64,000 nt of DNA from the NCBI GenBank assembly GCA_050951365.1, contig JBMNIX010000001.1:124001-188000 (forward strand). The letters run 5' to 3'. Below, in pieces: positions 39,980 to 48,747 of the stretch. Source of the stretch: JAAYHG01 sp012735455. Lineage in GTDB: Bacteria > Bacillota > DTU030 > DUMP01. A program made the translations under genes and the position numbers. The notes beneath the pieces are model-generated. The model was given only the letters and a program-made list of their open reading frames with translations. It searched no databases and was not told where the DNA came from. Every line of letters begins with the position of its first letter. The stretch's first letter is position 1.

Positions 39980-41239
39980 CTATTTTTTCAGGAAACCTTC
40001 ATAGTGTCGCATGAGCATGTGCGCCTCGATCTGCTTCATAGTCTCAAGCGCCACACCCACCACAATGACCACGCCAGTACCACCAAATTGGAGGCCCTGG
40101 ATACCGGTGATTGCACCCACGAAAACGGGAAGTACTGCAATCAACGCGATGAAGAGCGCCCCGACCACTGTAATGCGATACAGCACCCGACTTATATACT
40201 CCGACGTCGGCCGCCCAGGCCTGATACCGGGTATAAAGCCACCGTACTTCTTCATGTTGGTGGCAACATCTACTGGATTAAAGGTTACCGCTGTATAGAA
40301 GAAAGTGAAGAACAGGGTCAAGGCAAAATAGAGGAACGTATTCAGTGTGCTCCCAAACTCTAAAGCTGACGCTACTGCCTGAGCCCAAGGATGGCGTATG
40401 AACTGTGCCACAGTAGTCGGAAACAAGAGTACCGACGAAGCAAAGATAATAGGGATAACTCCCGCCTGGTTCACCTTAAGAGGGATGTGGGTGCTCTGCC
40501 CACCGTACACCCGGCGGCCAACCACACGCTTCGCATACTGCACACTGATGCGGCGCTCCCCTTCTTGCACATAGATAATGGCGACGACCACAATCAGCAT
40601 CACTACAAGAAGGAGGAGGATGTTTAGAAAGTTGATAGCCCGCACCTGTAGGTAGGCTAGCAGTTGGCCTAAACCAACGGGCAGGCCCGAGACAATACCG
40701 GCAAAGATGATAAGGGAAATGCCGTTGCCAATTCCTTTTTCAGTAATCTCCTCGCCCAACCACATAAGAAAGGCTGTTCCGGCTGTAAGCGCCAGCACTA
40801 TGACAGCATAGCTTGCCATACCAGGGTTAAGAATAGCGCCCCGCATCCATGCCACCATGCCCATCGCCTGAATTAAGGCCAGAACAACAGTGCCGTAACG
40901 GGTGTACTGCGCCAGTTTTTTGCGCCCCTCTTCACCCTCTCTAGCCATCTCCTCCCAGCTTGGGATAACAATGGTGAGAAGCTGAACGATAATAGAGGAG
41001 GTAATGTAAGGGGTGATACTGAGGGCAAAGATTGAAACCCTCTTGAGAGCACCGCCAGAAAAGAGATCAAGAAAGCCCAAGAGGTTTCCTTGACTAAAGA
41101 TATCCGCCAGCACCGAGGGATCAATACCCGGTACCGGAATGTGACTACCGAGTCTAAAGACTAGAAAGGTAAGCAGGGTAAAATTTATCCTCCGCCGCAG
41201 ATCCGGTATTTTCCAGGCGTTGCGCAAAGCGTCTAGCAC
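39980..41239 (-). CDS. secY: Protein translocase subunit SecY
   Basis: The 419-residue protein has ten membrane helices, the plug region (SGGALKRVSIFALSITPYIT) and a cytosolic loop with ERRISVQYAKRVVGRRVYGG. It forms the Sec channel with SecE and SecG, which are not in the window. It follows rplO directly. Confidence 0.98.
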   Translation of the reverse strand: MLDALRNAWKIPDLRRRINFTLLTFLVFRLGSHIPVPGIDPSVLADIFSQGNLLGFLDLFSGGALKRVSIFALSITPYITSSIIVQLLTIVIPSWEEMAREGEEGRKKLAQYTRYGTVVLALIQAMGMVAWMRGAILNPGMASYAVIVLALTAGTAFLMWLGEEITEKGIGNGISLIIFAGIVSGLPVGLGQLLAYLQVRAINFLNILLLLVVMLIVVVAIIYVQEGERRISVQYAKRVVGRRVYGGQSTHIPLKVNQAGVIPIIFASSVLLFPTTVAQFIRHPWAQAVASALEFGSTLNTFLYFALTLFFTFFYTAVTFNPVDVATNMKKYGGFIPGIRPGRPTSEYISRVLYRITVVGALFIALIAVLPVFVGAITGIQGLQFGGTGVVIVVGVALETMKQIEAHMLMRHYEGFLKK

Positions 41240-41683
41240 CTAGATCACCTCGGCCTTTCCTCCGGCCGCAGCTATTTTCTCTTGGGCGGCCTTACTGAAG
41301 GCATGAACCCGCACTGTCAGCGGTTTGGTAAGTTCACCTGTAGCTAAAATCTTGACCTTATCATCGGGATGCTTCACTAGACCTGCCGCACGCAGGGTCT
41401 CAGGGGTAACCTCTGCCCCTGCCTCAAATCGGTCCTCTAGGGCGGCAATATTTACCACCGCGTACTCAACCCGGAATGGGTTGTAAAACCCTCGCTTGGG
41501 TAGACGCAACTGCAGCGGCTTCTGCCCACCCTCGAAGCCAGGCCGCACGTTACCGCCAGAGCGTGACTTCTGCCCCTTATGGCCTCGTCCGGAGGTTTTG
41601 CCCCTCCCGGAGCCAATACCACGGCCAACACGTCGTCTCTCGCGCCGGGAACCGGGAGCCGGTGACAGTGTCGAAAGATCCAT
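41240..41683 (-). CDS. rplO: 50S ribosomal protein L15
   Basis: From the ATG at 41683 (147 residues), behind GAGGAGGTG, the protein has GRGIGSGRGKTSGRGHKGQK and the PKRGFYNPFR segment of L15. An upstream in-frame ATG lies within rpmD and is rejected. Confidence 0.98.
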   Translation of the reverse strand: MDLSTLSPAPGSRRERRRVGRGIGSGRGKTSGRGHKGQKSRSGGNVRPGFEGGQKPLQLRLPKRGFYNPFRVEYAVVNIAALEDRFEAGAEVTPETLRAAGLVKHPDDKVKILATGELTKPLTVRVHAFSKAAQEKIAAAGGKAEVI

Positions 41684-41699
41684 GGCTACACCTCCTCGC

Positions 41700-41882
41700 C
41701 TATTCTTCTTCTTCAACCAGCAGCAGGTGCTGGACCTTACGAATCATTCCCTGGACAGCTGGGCTTGCCTCTTTAACGACCGACTGGTGCAAGCGGTGGA
41801 GTCCCAGAGCCCTTACCGTCGCCCGCTGGTCGGCAGGGCGGCCGATCGGGCTTTTCACCAGGGTGATCTTAACCTTGGCCAA
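41700..41882 (-). CDS. rpmD: 50S ribosomal protein L30
   Basis: The 60-residue protein begins at a TTG (MAKVKITLVKSPIGRPADQR) behind GAGGAGGTAGG. Two-strand, two-helix L30 fold; ends in an acidic VEEEE tail. It overlaps the next upstream gene, rpsE, only if a longer start is used. Confidence 0.95.
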   Translation of the reverse strand: MAKVKITLVKSPIGRPADQRATVRALGLHRLHQSVVKEASPAVQGMIRKVQHLLLVEEEE

Positions 41883-41895
41883 TGCTCCTACCTCC

Positions 41896-42429
41896 TCAGC
41901 CAATGAGTTCTTGCACCGGAATACCACGCAGTCTTGCGACCTGTTCTGGTGTCTTCAAGGCCTTGAGAGCCTCGATGGTGGCCCGAGCCACATTGTTGGG
42001 GTTAGCTGAGCCCAGCGACTTGGTCAGGACGTCCTTGACACCAGCCAATTCCAAGATTGCACGCACCGCCCCACCAGCGATGACTCCGGTACCAGGCACA
42101 GCTGGCTTCAGGAGCACGCGGCCGGCGCCAAAGCGGCCGATAATCTCGTGGGGGATGGTGTTGTCCATGATCGGAACCATTATCAGGCTCTTCTTGGCAT
42201 CCTCAACACCCTTGCGAATGGCCTCAGGCACCTCGGCAGCCTTACCTAAACCGATACCAACCTTGCCCTTGCCATTGCCCACTACAACCAGCGCACTAAA
42301 GCTGAAGCGACGTCCGCCCTTGACCACTTTGGCCACACGGTTGATCGCTACTACTTTCTCCTGAAACTCACTCGGTGCCGCCTCTTCACGGCGTTCCCGC
42401 CGACGTCTTGGTTGCTCGTGTTTCTGCAA
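41896..42429 (-). CDS. rpsE: 30S ribosomal protein S5
   Basis: From a TTG at 42429 (177 residues), 7 bases after GGAGGGAG, the protein has the S5 segment VVKGGRRFSFSALVVVGNG and GRFGAGRVLLKPAVPGTGVIAGG. The basic N-terminus QKHEQPRRRRERREE is lineage variable. S5 supports decoding accuracy. Confidence 0.96.
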   Translation of the reverse strand: MQKHEQPRRRRERREEAAPSEFQEKVVAINRVAKVVKGGRRFSFSALVVVGNGKGKVGIGLGKAAEVPEAIRKGVEDAKKSLIMVPIMDNTIPHEIIGRFGAGRVLLKPAVPGTGVIAGGAVRAILELAGVKDVLTKSLGSANPNNVARATIEALKALKTPEQVARLRGIPVQELIG

Positions 42430-42454
42430 GCTTTTCTCCCTCCTTTGCCACTGC

Positions 42455-42823
42455 CTAGAACTCGAGTCCCGCTTCCCGGGCTGCCTCAGCCAAGGCCGCG
42501 ATACGTCCGTGGTACAGGTAGCCGCCACGGTCGAAGACCACCTGGGCGATACCCTTCTCTCGGGCCCGTTTCGCCACTAGTTCTCCTACCAGCTTGGCTC
42601 CCTCCACGTTACCGCCCTTGACCCCACTTGCCCTAAGTTCCGGGTCGAGGGTAGAGGCAGAGACGAGGGTGGTGCCTGTTTGGTCGTTGATCACTTGAGC
42701 GTAGATATGATTTAGGCTTCGGTACACTGCGAGCCGCGGCCGGGACGGGGTACCCGCCACTTTCTTGCGTACCCGCAGGTGCCGCACCTGGCGCTTTCTA
42801 TTACGATCCTGCCTCGTAATCAC
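42455..42823 (-). CDS. rplR: 50S ribosomal protein L18
   Basis: The 122-residue protein has RPRLAVYRSLNHIYAQVIND and VVFDRGGYLYHGRIAALAEAAREAGLEF, characteristic of L18, which carries 5S rRNA. Confidence 0.98.
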   Translation of the reverse strand: MITRQDRNRKRQVRHLRVRKKVAGTPSRPRLAVYRSLNHIYAQVINDQTGTTLVSASTLDPELRASGVKGGNVEGAKLVGELVAKRAREKGIAQVVFDRGGYLYHGRIAALAEAAREAGLEF

Positions 42824-42846
42824 CTGCGCACTCTCCTTTCCGGGCC

Positions 42847-43393
42847 CTACTTAGCGGACTTGCCCGCCTTGCCTACCTTGCGGCGCACCCGCTCGCCCTC
42901 ATAGTGAATACCCTTGCCCTTATAAGGCTCCGGTGGGCGCCGTCTCCTTACGTCTGCGGCCACTTCACCAACAAGCTCTTTGTTTGTCCCAAGCACAACA
43001 ACCTTATTAGGTGCCGGTACCTCAAACTCAAACGCCCTCGGGGGGGTCAATCTCCACCGGGTGAGAGTAACCAAGCTGCATCAACAATTTGCGGCCCTGT
43101 TTTTGTGCCCTATAACCTACACCACTGATCTCCAGTGTCTTGGCAAAGCCCTTGGTTACACCCTCAACCATATTCGCTACCAAGGTACGGGTGAGGCCAT
43201 GCAAAGCCCGGTGCTCCGCCTGATCGGAGGGCCTTGTCACCAGTAGCACATCGCCCTCGCGAGTAACACTGATGTCCTGGTGGATCTCCCGAACAAGTTC
43301 CCCCTTGGGACCCTTGACCCGTACCGTTGAACCCTCTATGGTTACCTCCACCCCCGCCGGCACCGGGATGGGTTTCTTACCTATCCTGGACAT
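42847..43393 (-). pseudogene. rplF: 50S ribosomal protein L6, reading frame broken by one base
   Basis: L6 is split. Frame one (43393-43028, 121 residues) runs from MSRIGKKPIPVPAGV to DPPEGV and then meets TGA. The remainder (VPAPNKVVVLGTNKELVGEVAAD to the end) is in another frame. Removing one T (minus strand) from the GTTTGAG at 43027-43033 joins them as PPEGVEFEVPAP, the expected L6 sequence, giving about 181 residues. L6 is essential for normal large-subunit function, and the rest of both halves is well conserved. A sequencing or assembly error near short A-runs is more likely than true loss. Confidence 0.9.
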
Positions 43394-43408
43394 TCCAACT
43401 CCTCCTCA

Positions 43409-43807
43409 CTACCACACGTAGCAGAGGACTTCGCCGCCCACACCTTCTTGCCGGGCCTGTTTGTCACTCATGATACCCTTAGGTGTGGACATAATGGCGA
43501 TACCCAGTCCCCTAAGCACCTTCGGGACCTCGTGCCGGCCCACATACACCCTGAGGCCCGGCTTGCTGATCCTCTTCAGGTCGGTGAGGACACGCTCCTT
43601 ATTGGGACCATACTTCAAATAGACCCGGAGCATACCCTGTTTGTTATCTTCCACATACTCGTAGTCGCGCACAAAGCCTTCGGCCTTCAGGATTTCCGCT
43701 ATCGCCCTCTTAACCCGCGAGGCCGGAATCTCCACCACCTCGTGGCGAGCCACGTTAGCGTTTCTGATCCTGGTCAGCATATCGGCAATAGGATCAGTCA
43801 TGCTCAC
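43409..43807 (-). CDS. rpsH: 30S ribosomal protein S8
   Basis: The 132-residue protein has the TDPIADMLTRIRNAN start and the STPKGIMSDKQARQEGVGGEVLCYVW end. It binds central-domain 16S rRNA and, in many bacteria, represses the spc operon by binding the mRNA. Confidence 0.98.
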   Translation of the reverse strand: MSMTDPIADMLTRIRNANVARHEVVEIPASRVKRAIAEILKAEGFVRDYEYVEDNKQGMLRVYLKYGPNKERVLTDLKRISKPGLRVYVGRHEVPKVLRGLGIAIMSTPKGIMSDKQARQEGVGGEVLCYVW

Positions 43808-43829
43808 TTTGTATGCCTCCCTTCTGGCC

Positions 43830-44015
43830 CTACCAGCTGGCCTTCCTTACTCCCGGGATCTCCCCACGGTAGGCCCGCTCCCGGAAACAAATCCGGCAGA
43901 TCCCGAACTTACGGAGGTAGGCATGGGGACGGCCACAGATCTTACAACGGTTATACGCCCGCACTTTGAACTTAGGTGGGCGCTTCCAAGTCTCAACTAG
44001 GCCCTTTCTGGCCAC
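43830..44015 (-). CDS. rpsN: 30S ribosomal protein S14 type Z
   Basis: The 61-residue protein is the short zinc form of S14: cysteines in CKICGRPHAY and GICRICFRE give two CxxC pairs. Confidence 0.98.
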   Translation of the reverse strand: MARKGLVETWKRPPKFKVRAYNRCKICGRPHAYLRKFGICRICFRERAYRGEIPGVRKASW

Positions 44016-44034
44016 TCCCGTTCCCTCCTTTGCT

Positions 44035-44574
44035 TTAGCTTTCCCGGAACGGCATACCGAGGAGTCGTAGGAACTCGCGTGCCTCCTCGTCTGTCCGCGC
44101 TGTTGTCACAATGGTGATATCCATTCCCCTTACCTTCTCGACCTTGTCGTAGTCGATCTCAGGGAAAATGAGTTGCTCCTTGATGCCCAACGTGTAGTTA
44201 CCCCGCCCGTCGAACCCCTTAGGGGAGACGCCGCGGAAGTCACGCACCCGGGGCAGCGCCACGTTCATGAGCTTCTGCAGGAAGTCGTACATACGCGTGC
44301 CACGTAGGGTCACCTTTGTACCGATAGCGGCACCGGCACGCACCTTAAAATTCGCGATAGACTTTTTCGCTCGAGTCACAATGGGTTTTTGCCCAGCAAT
44401 CTGGGTAAGATCCGCCACAGCAGCATCCAGGAGCTTTGGGTTTTGCAGGGCATCGCCCACGCCCATGTTGACAACGACCTTTTCGAGCTTGGGAACCTGC
44501 ATGACGTTTGTATAGCCAAAACGCTGCATCAGCGCTGGCACAACTTCCTGCTGATATTTATCCCTCAGGTCCAC
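44035..44574 (-). CDS. rplE: 50S ribosomal protein L5
   Basis: From the GTG at 44574 (179 residues, the normal length), behind GGAGGT, the protein starts MDLRDKYQQEVVPALMQRFGY. The frame upstream of this point is antisense-like filler inside rplX. It has GRGNYTLGIKEQLIFPEIDYD. L5 binds 5S rRNA and touches P-site tRNA. Confidence 0.97.
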   Translation of the reverse strand: MDLRDKYQQEVVPALMQRFGYTNVMQVPKLEKVVVNMGVGDALQNPKLLDAAVADLTQIAGQKPIVTRAKKSIANFKVRAGAAIGTKVTLRGTRMYDFLQKLMNVALPRVRDFRGVSPKGFDGRGNYTLGIKEQLIFPEIDYDKVEKVRGMDITIVTTARTDEEAREFLRLLGMPFRES

Positions 44575-44596
44575 AGGCACTACCTCCTTTCCCCGC

Positions 44597-44923
44597 TTAC
44601 TTATCGACAACCTCGCCGCACTTCTTGCACACCCGCACGCGGCGGCCATCAGCGAGGACTTTCTTCCCAACCCGGGCAGGCTTGCCACAGCGACTGCACA
44701 CCAGCTGTACATTGCTGGCATGAAGCGGTGCCTCCTGGCTGATGATCCCGCCCTGCTGAATTTTCCTTGTAGGTCTGGTATGGCGCTTGATCATGTTCAC
44801 GCCTTCGACCAGCACTCTACCCTTGGCGGGGAAGACGCGGAGGATCTTGCCCTTCTTGCCGCAATCCTTGCCGGCGATGACTATCACCGTATCGCCTTTC
44901 TTCACGTGTACTTTGGGCTGCAA
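44597..44923 (-). CDS. rplX: 50S ribosomal protein L24
   Basis: The 108-residue protein has an N-terminal KOW motif (KKGDTVIVIAGKDCGKKGKIL) and a C-terminal pair of CxxC sites (CSRCGKP and CKKCGE), as in other Gram-positive L24. It starts large-subunit assembly. Confidence 0.98.
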   Translation of the reverse strand: MQPKVHVKKGDTVIVIAGKDCGKKGKILRVFPAKGRVLVEGVNMIKRHTRPTRKIQQGGIISQEAPLHASNVQLVCSRCGKPARVGKKVLADGRRVRVCKKCGEVVDK

Positions 44924-44942
44924 CCTAAACGCCTCCTTCCCC

Positions 44943-45311
44943 CTACAGCACTTCCGGTGCCAGAGAGATGATCTTCATGAATTCCTTCTCACGCAACTCT
45001 CGCGCCACCGGGCCAAAAATACGCGTTCCACGGGGTTCCTTATCATCTTTTATGATAACCGCGGCGTTCTCGTCGAAGCGGATGTAGGAGCCGTCCGCAC
45101 GCCGCACACCTTTCTTGGTTCTAACAACCACGGCTTTAACCACGTCGCCCTTTTTAACAACACCGCCGGGCGTTGCCTGCTTAACACTGGCAACAATGAT
45201 ATCCCCCACATTGGCATAACGCCGCCTTGAACCGCCAGGCACCTGTATGCACATGAGCTCTTTTGCTCCGGTATTATCTGCCACAACCAGCCTCGACTGT
45301 GGCTGAATCAT
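44943..45311 (-). CDS. rplN: 50S ribosomal protein L14
   Basis: The 122-residue protein begins MIQPQSRLVVADNTGAKELMC, contains GTRIFGPVARELRE and ends SLAPEVL, all typical of L14 at the subunit interface. Confidence 0.98.
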   Translation of the reverse strand: MIQPQSRLVVADNTGAKELMCIQVPGGSRRRYANVGDIIVASVKQATPGGVVKKGDVVKAVVVRTKKGVRRADGSYIRFDENAAVIIKDDKEPRGTRIFGPVARELREKEFMKIISLAPEVL

Positions 45312-45340
45312 CTTCTTAACCCCCTTTCAGCAAGGGCGTA

Positions 45341-45595
45341 CTAGCGAGCCTTCTCAATGATCTCGACCACTCGCCACCTCTTATCCTTAGATAGCGGCCG
45401 TGTAGAGCTGACCCGTACGCGGTCCCCAACGCTGCACGAATTATCGGCGTCATGCGCTTTTAGACGCGATGTGCGCCGGATAGTACGCTTGTAGAGAGGA
45501 TGCTGGACGGTATTTAGGACTTCCACTACAACCGTCTTATCCATTTTATCACTAACCACAGTACCAATGCGGGTCTTTCTGGTTCCTCTTACCAA
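45341..45595 (-). CDS. rpsQ: 30S ribosomal protein S17
   Basis: The 84-residue OB-fold protein has RIGTVVSDKMDKTVVVEV and STRPLSKDKRWRVVEI. A TTG start follows GGAGG. Confidence 0.97.
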   Translation of the reverse strand: MVRGTRKTRIGTVVSDKMDKTVVVEVLNTVQHPLYKRTIRRTSRLKAHDADNSCSVGDRVRVSSTRPLSKDKRWRVVEIIEKAR

Positions 45596-45636
45596 GCTCC
45601 TGGCCTCCTTTCATCTGCCAGATCTGCGCTAATGCG

Positions 45637-45840
45637 CTACTTCTTCAGGGCAGCTAGCTCTCTCTGCCGCAGGATTGTCTTAATCCTGGCGATGGACTTC
45701 CTAACCTCACGGATCCGCATAGGGTTATCCAGTTGCCGTGTGGCCAACTGGAATCGAAGGTTAAACAGCTCCTCTTTGAAGCCGGAAAGTTTCTCCTTAA
45801 GCTCACTCTCACTAAGCTCAACCAATTCCTTAGCTTTCAC
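45637..45840 (-). CDS. rpmC: 50S ribosomal protein L29
   Basis: From the GTG at 45840 (67 residues) it begins MKAKELVELSESELKEKLSG. Two-helix L29 with LATRQLDNPMRIREVRKSIARIKTIL, at the exit tunnel. It overlaps rplP by 11 bases; GGTGAGG precedes the GTG. Confidence 0.96.
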   Translation of the reverse strand: MKAKELVELSESELKEKLSGFKEELFNLRFQLATRQLDNPMRIREVRKSIARIKTILRQRELAALKK

Positions 45841-46264
45841 CGGCCTCACCACCCACTTCCATGCGCTTGACAAAGCGCGTTCTTACCGGCAGCTTCTGCG
45901 CTGCCAGCCGCATAGCTTCTCGGGCAACCTCCTCGTTCACACCAGTGAGCTCGATGAGGATCCGCCCTGGTTTGACCACCGCTACCCAGTACTCAGGCGA
46001 ACCCTTGCCGCTACCCATGCGGGTCTCAGCCGGTTTCGCGGTAATGGGCTTATCGGGGAAAATCTTAATCCAGACCCGGCCACCACGCTTAATGTGGCGG
46101 GTGAGGGCCACACGGGCTGCCTCAATCTGCCGCGCTGTAATCCAACCCGCTTCTAGAGAGGCTAAGCCGTAGTCGCCGAAGACCACCTTAGTCCCGCGCT
46201 GAGCACTGCCGCGCGGACGAGGTCGATGTTGCTTTCTGTACTTAACTCGCTTCGGCATCAACAT
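45830..46264 (-). CDS. rplP: 50S ribosomal protein L16
   Basis: The 144-residue protein begins MLMPKRVKYRKQHRPRPRG and has KPAETRMGSGKGSPEYWVA, the loop near the A-site tRNA. Confidence 0.98.
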   Translation of the reverse strand: MLMPKRVKYRKQHRPRPRGSAQRGTKVVFGDYGLASLEAGWITARQIEAARVALTRHIKRGGRVWIKIFPDKPITAKPAETRMGSGKGSPEYWVAVVKPGRILIELTGVNEEVAREAMRLAAQKLPVRTRFVKRMEVGGEAGES

Positions 46265-46267
46265 GTG

Positions 46268-46942
46268 TTACTCGCCTCCCTCGTTGCCAGCCGCCACCTT
46301 GGTCTCTGTTTTGGCTTGGGGTAGTACCTCACCTCTATAAATCCAGACCTTTACACCAATCCGCCCGTACGTGGTTCGGGCCTCGGCAAAACCATACTCA
46401 ATGTCGGCCCGGAGTGTCTGCAACGGCACTGTGCCCTCACGGTAACCTTCGCGCCGCGCGATCTCAGCACCGCCCAAGCGACCACTTACGGCGACCCTGA
46501 TCCCTTTAGCGCCAGCCCGCATGGTACGCTGCATGGCCTGCTTCATAGCCCGCCGGAAGGAGGTGCGTTTCTCCAGCTGAGCCGCGATACTCTCTGCTAC
46601 CAGCTGCGCATCCAATTCCGGCACCTTGATCTCCTGAATGTTGATGTGAATCTGCTTGCCTGTAAGCTTCTCCAGCTCTTTGCGCAAGGCCTCGACGCCA
46701 GCACCACCCCGGCCAATAATAATACCGGGTTTGGCCGTGTGAACAGTTATCTGCACACGTTTGGCCAGGCGCTCAATCTCAATCTTAGAGACTCCGGCCG
46801 CATAGCATTTTTCCTTGATATAGTCACGAATCTTAACGTCCTCGAGCAGGAGGTCGGAGAAATCGCGGCCGGCAAACCAACGCGCCTCCCAGTTACGGAT
46901 AATCCCTATGCGCAAGCCGTTGGGATTAACTTTTTGACCCAC
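46268..46942 (-). CDS. rpsC: 30S ribosomal protein S3
   Basis: The 224-residue protein has the KH domain (KPGIIIGRGGAGVEALRKELEKL) and the C-terminal RREGYREGTVPLQTLRADI region. It forms the mRNA entry channel with S4 and S5. Confidence 0.98.
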   Translation of the reverse strand: MGQKVNPNGLRIGIIRNWEARWFAGRDFSDLLLEDVKIRDYIKEKCYAAGVSKIEIERLAKRVQITVHTAKPGIIIGRGGAGVEALRKELEKLTGKQIHINIQEIKVPELDAQLVAESIAAQLEKRTSFRRAMKQAMQRTMRAGAKGIRVAVSGRLGGAEIARREGYREGTVPLQTLRADIEYGFAEARTTYGRIGVKVWIYRGEVLPQAKTETKVAAGNEGGE

Positions 46943-46954
46943 TCCTATCCCTCC

Positions 46955-47287
46955 TTACTTCTCACCTACCACAACGGTAATGTGGCTGGTGCGTTTCAGA
47001 ATTGGAAACGCCTGGCCCATCCGCCGCGGATGATAACGCTTGAGTGTTGGCCCTTCATCGGCATACGCCCGCACTACGTAAAGGTTCGCTGGGTCGAGAT
47101 CCAGGTTGTTCTGAGCGTTGGCAACAGCCGAACGCAACACCTTCTCAATCAAGCGCGAGCCCCGCTTTGGCGTAAAGCGGAGGATAGCCAGGGCCTCAGC
47201 CACGCTCTTGCCCCGTATTAGATCCAGTACAATGCGGACCTTTGAAGGAGAGATCCGCACGTAGCGGGCAACTGCTTTTGCTTCCAT
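46955..47287 (-). CDS. rplV: 50S ribosomal protein L22
   Basis: The 110-residue protein has ARYVRISPSKVRIVLDLIRG and the tunnel-lining loop around GPTLKRYHPRRMGQAFPIL. Confidence 0.98.
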   Translation of the reverse strand: MEAKAVARYVRISPSKVRIVLDLIRGKSVAEALAILRFTPKRGSRLIEKVLRSAVANAQNNLDLDPANLYVVRAYADEGPTLKRYHPRRMGQAFPILKRTSHITVVVGEK

Positions 47288-47306
47288 CGCTAGTCCCTGC
47301 CCTCCT

Positions 47307-47591
47307 CTACTTCAGCGCCGTTGACCTTTCCGTGTGGTGGCCGTGGCCCTTAAACGTCCGGGTCGGCGCAAACTCTCCAAGCTTATGGCCCACCATCTCT
47401 TCAGTGATATAGATGGGGACGTGTTTTCTGCCATCATGCACGGCGATGGTGTGACCGACCATCTCTGGGAAAATTGTCGAAGCCCGAGACCAGGTCTTGA
47501 TGACCCGTTTCTCCCGCTTCTCGTTCATTTCTCTAATCTTGCGCATCAGACTGGGGTAAACATATGGCCCCTTTTTGGCTGAGCGAGACAC
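47307..47591 (-). CDS. rpsS: 30S ribosomal protein S19
   Basis: The 94-residue protein has MSRSAKKGPYVYPSLM, SRASTIFPEMVGHTIAVHDG and FAPTRTFKGHG, typical of S19 in the head. Confidence 0.98.
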   Translation of the reverse strand: MSRSAKKGPYVYPSLMRKIREMNEKREKRVIKTWSRASTIFPEMVGHTIAVHDGRKHVPIYITEEMVGHKLGEFAPTRTFKGHGHHTERSTALK

Positions 47592-47610
47592 AAGCTAACC
47601 TCCTTTCAGC

Positions 47611-48438
47611 CTACTTGCGCCCTTTCACGATCAGGCGGTTTGAAGCCTTGTTTCTCTTCCTGGTCTTGACGCCGCGGGCGGGTTTGCCCCAGGGAGTCAT
47701 CTGCACCTTACGGCCCACAGGAGCCCGGCCTTCGCCACCACCGTGGGGGTGGTCCACCGGGTTCATGGCAATACCGCGGACACTGGGCCGCCTGCCCAAC
47801 CAGCGCGCACGTCCTGCTTTACCAATGGTGGTATTCTCGTGGTCCAAGTTCCCTACTTGGCCAATTGTGGCCTTGCAGGCTGTTGGCACCATGCGCATCT
47901 CACCTGAAGGCATCCTGAGCGTGGCCAAGCGGCCTTCACGGGCCATGAGCTGGGCCGCTGCTCCCGCGGAGCGCACCATCTTACCACCTTGTCCAGGTAT
48001 CAACTCGATGTTGTGTACCACAGTACCCAAGGGGATATTCTCAAGAGGCAAGGCATTGCCAACTTTAATATCTGCCTCGGGTCCGGAAACCACCATGTCA
48101 CCAACCTCTAGGCCCGCCGGTGCCAGGATGTAACGCTTCTCTCCATCCACATAGTGGAGAAGCGCAATCCGCGCCGAGCGGTTAGGATCGTACTCAATGG
48201 CTGCTACCTTGGCTGGGATATTGTCCTTATCCCGTCTAAAATCCACCTTGCGGTACTGGCGCTTGTGCCCGCCGCCTCTGTGACGTACCGTGATCCGGCC
48301 CTGGTTGTTGCGCCCACCCTTGCTCTTTAAGGGCTCCAACAGGGACTTTTCGGGCCGTTTCTTAGTGATTTCCTCGAAGGTAGACGTGGTCACGAACCGT
48401 CGGCCCGGGGAGGTGGCTTTATACTTCTTGATGGGCAT
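47611..48438 (-). CDS. rplB: 50S ribosomal protein L2
   Basis: The 275-residue protein from the ATG at 48438 has MPIKKYKATSPGRRF, the GRITVRHRGGGHKRQYR segment and GIAMNPVDHPHGGGEGR with the conserved His near the peptidyl-transferase centre. Confidence 0.98.
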   Translation of the reverse strand: MPIKKYKATSPGRRFVTTSTFEEITKKRPEKSLLEPLKSKGGRNNQGRITVRHRGGGHKRQYRKVDFRRDKDNIPAKVAAIEYDPNRSARIALLHYVDGEKRYILAPAGLEVGDMVVSGPEADIKVGNALPLENIPLGTVVHNIELIPGQGGKMVRSAGAAAQLMAREGRLATLRMPSGEMRMVPTACKATIGQVGNLDHENTTIGKAGRARWLGRRPSVRGIAMNPVDHPHGGGEGRAPVGRKVQMTPWGKPARGVKTRKRNKASNRLIVKGRK

Positions 48439-48462
48439 CACTGCCCCCCCTTTCCGCGTGGT

Positions 48463-48747
48463 TTAGGCACCCTCAAAGAACGGGATGCGCTGACCCTTTT
48501 CAATAGTCACAATGGCTTTCTTCCAAGACGGGGTACGACCCACATGCCGACCCATCCGCCTTACCTTGCCAGGTACTTTAAGGGTGGCAACCCGGGTGAC
48601 CTTGACCTTAAAAACTTCCTCTACAGCGTTCTTGATGTCGATCTTGGTGGCCGCAGAATCCACCTCAAAGGTGTACTTGTTCTCTTCCATCTGGGCAGCT
48701 GCTCGCTCGGTGATAATCGGTCGCTTCAAGACATCGCGCGCTTCCAT
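48463..48747 (-). CDS. rplW: 50S ribosomal protein L23
   Basis: The 94-residue protein has VLKRPIITERAAAQMEENKYTF and lies at the exit tunnel, where SRP and trigger factor dock. It touches the end of rplD by one base. Confidence 0.98.
   Translation of the reverse strand: MEARDVLKRPIITERAAAQMEENKYTFEVDSAATKIDIKNAVEEVFKVKVTRVATLKVPGKVRRMGRHVGRTPSWKKAIVTIEKGQRIPFFEGA

Noticed and set aside
43034..43045. The C7 run in rplF as the frameshift site
   Set aside because: Reading through it unchanged gives the correct DPPEGV; the frame only breaks a few bases later at the GTTTGAG.
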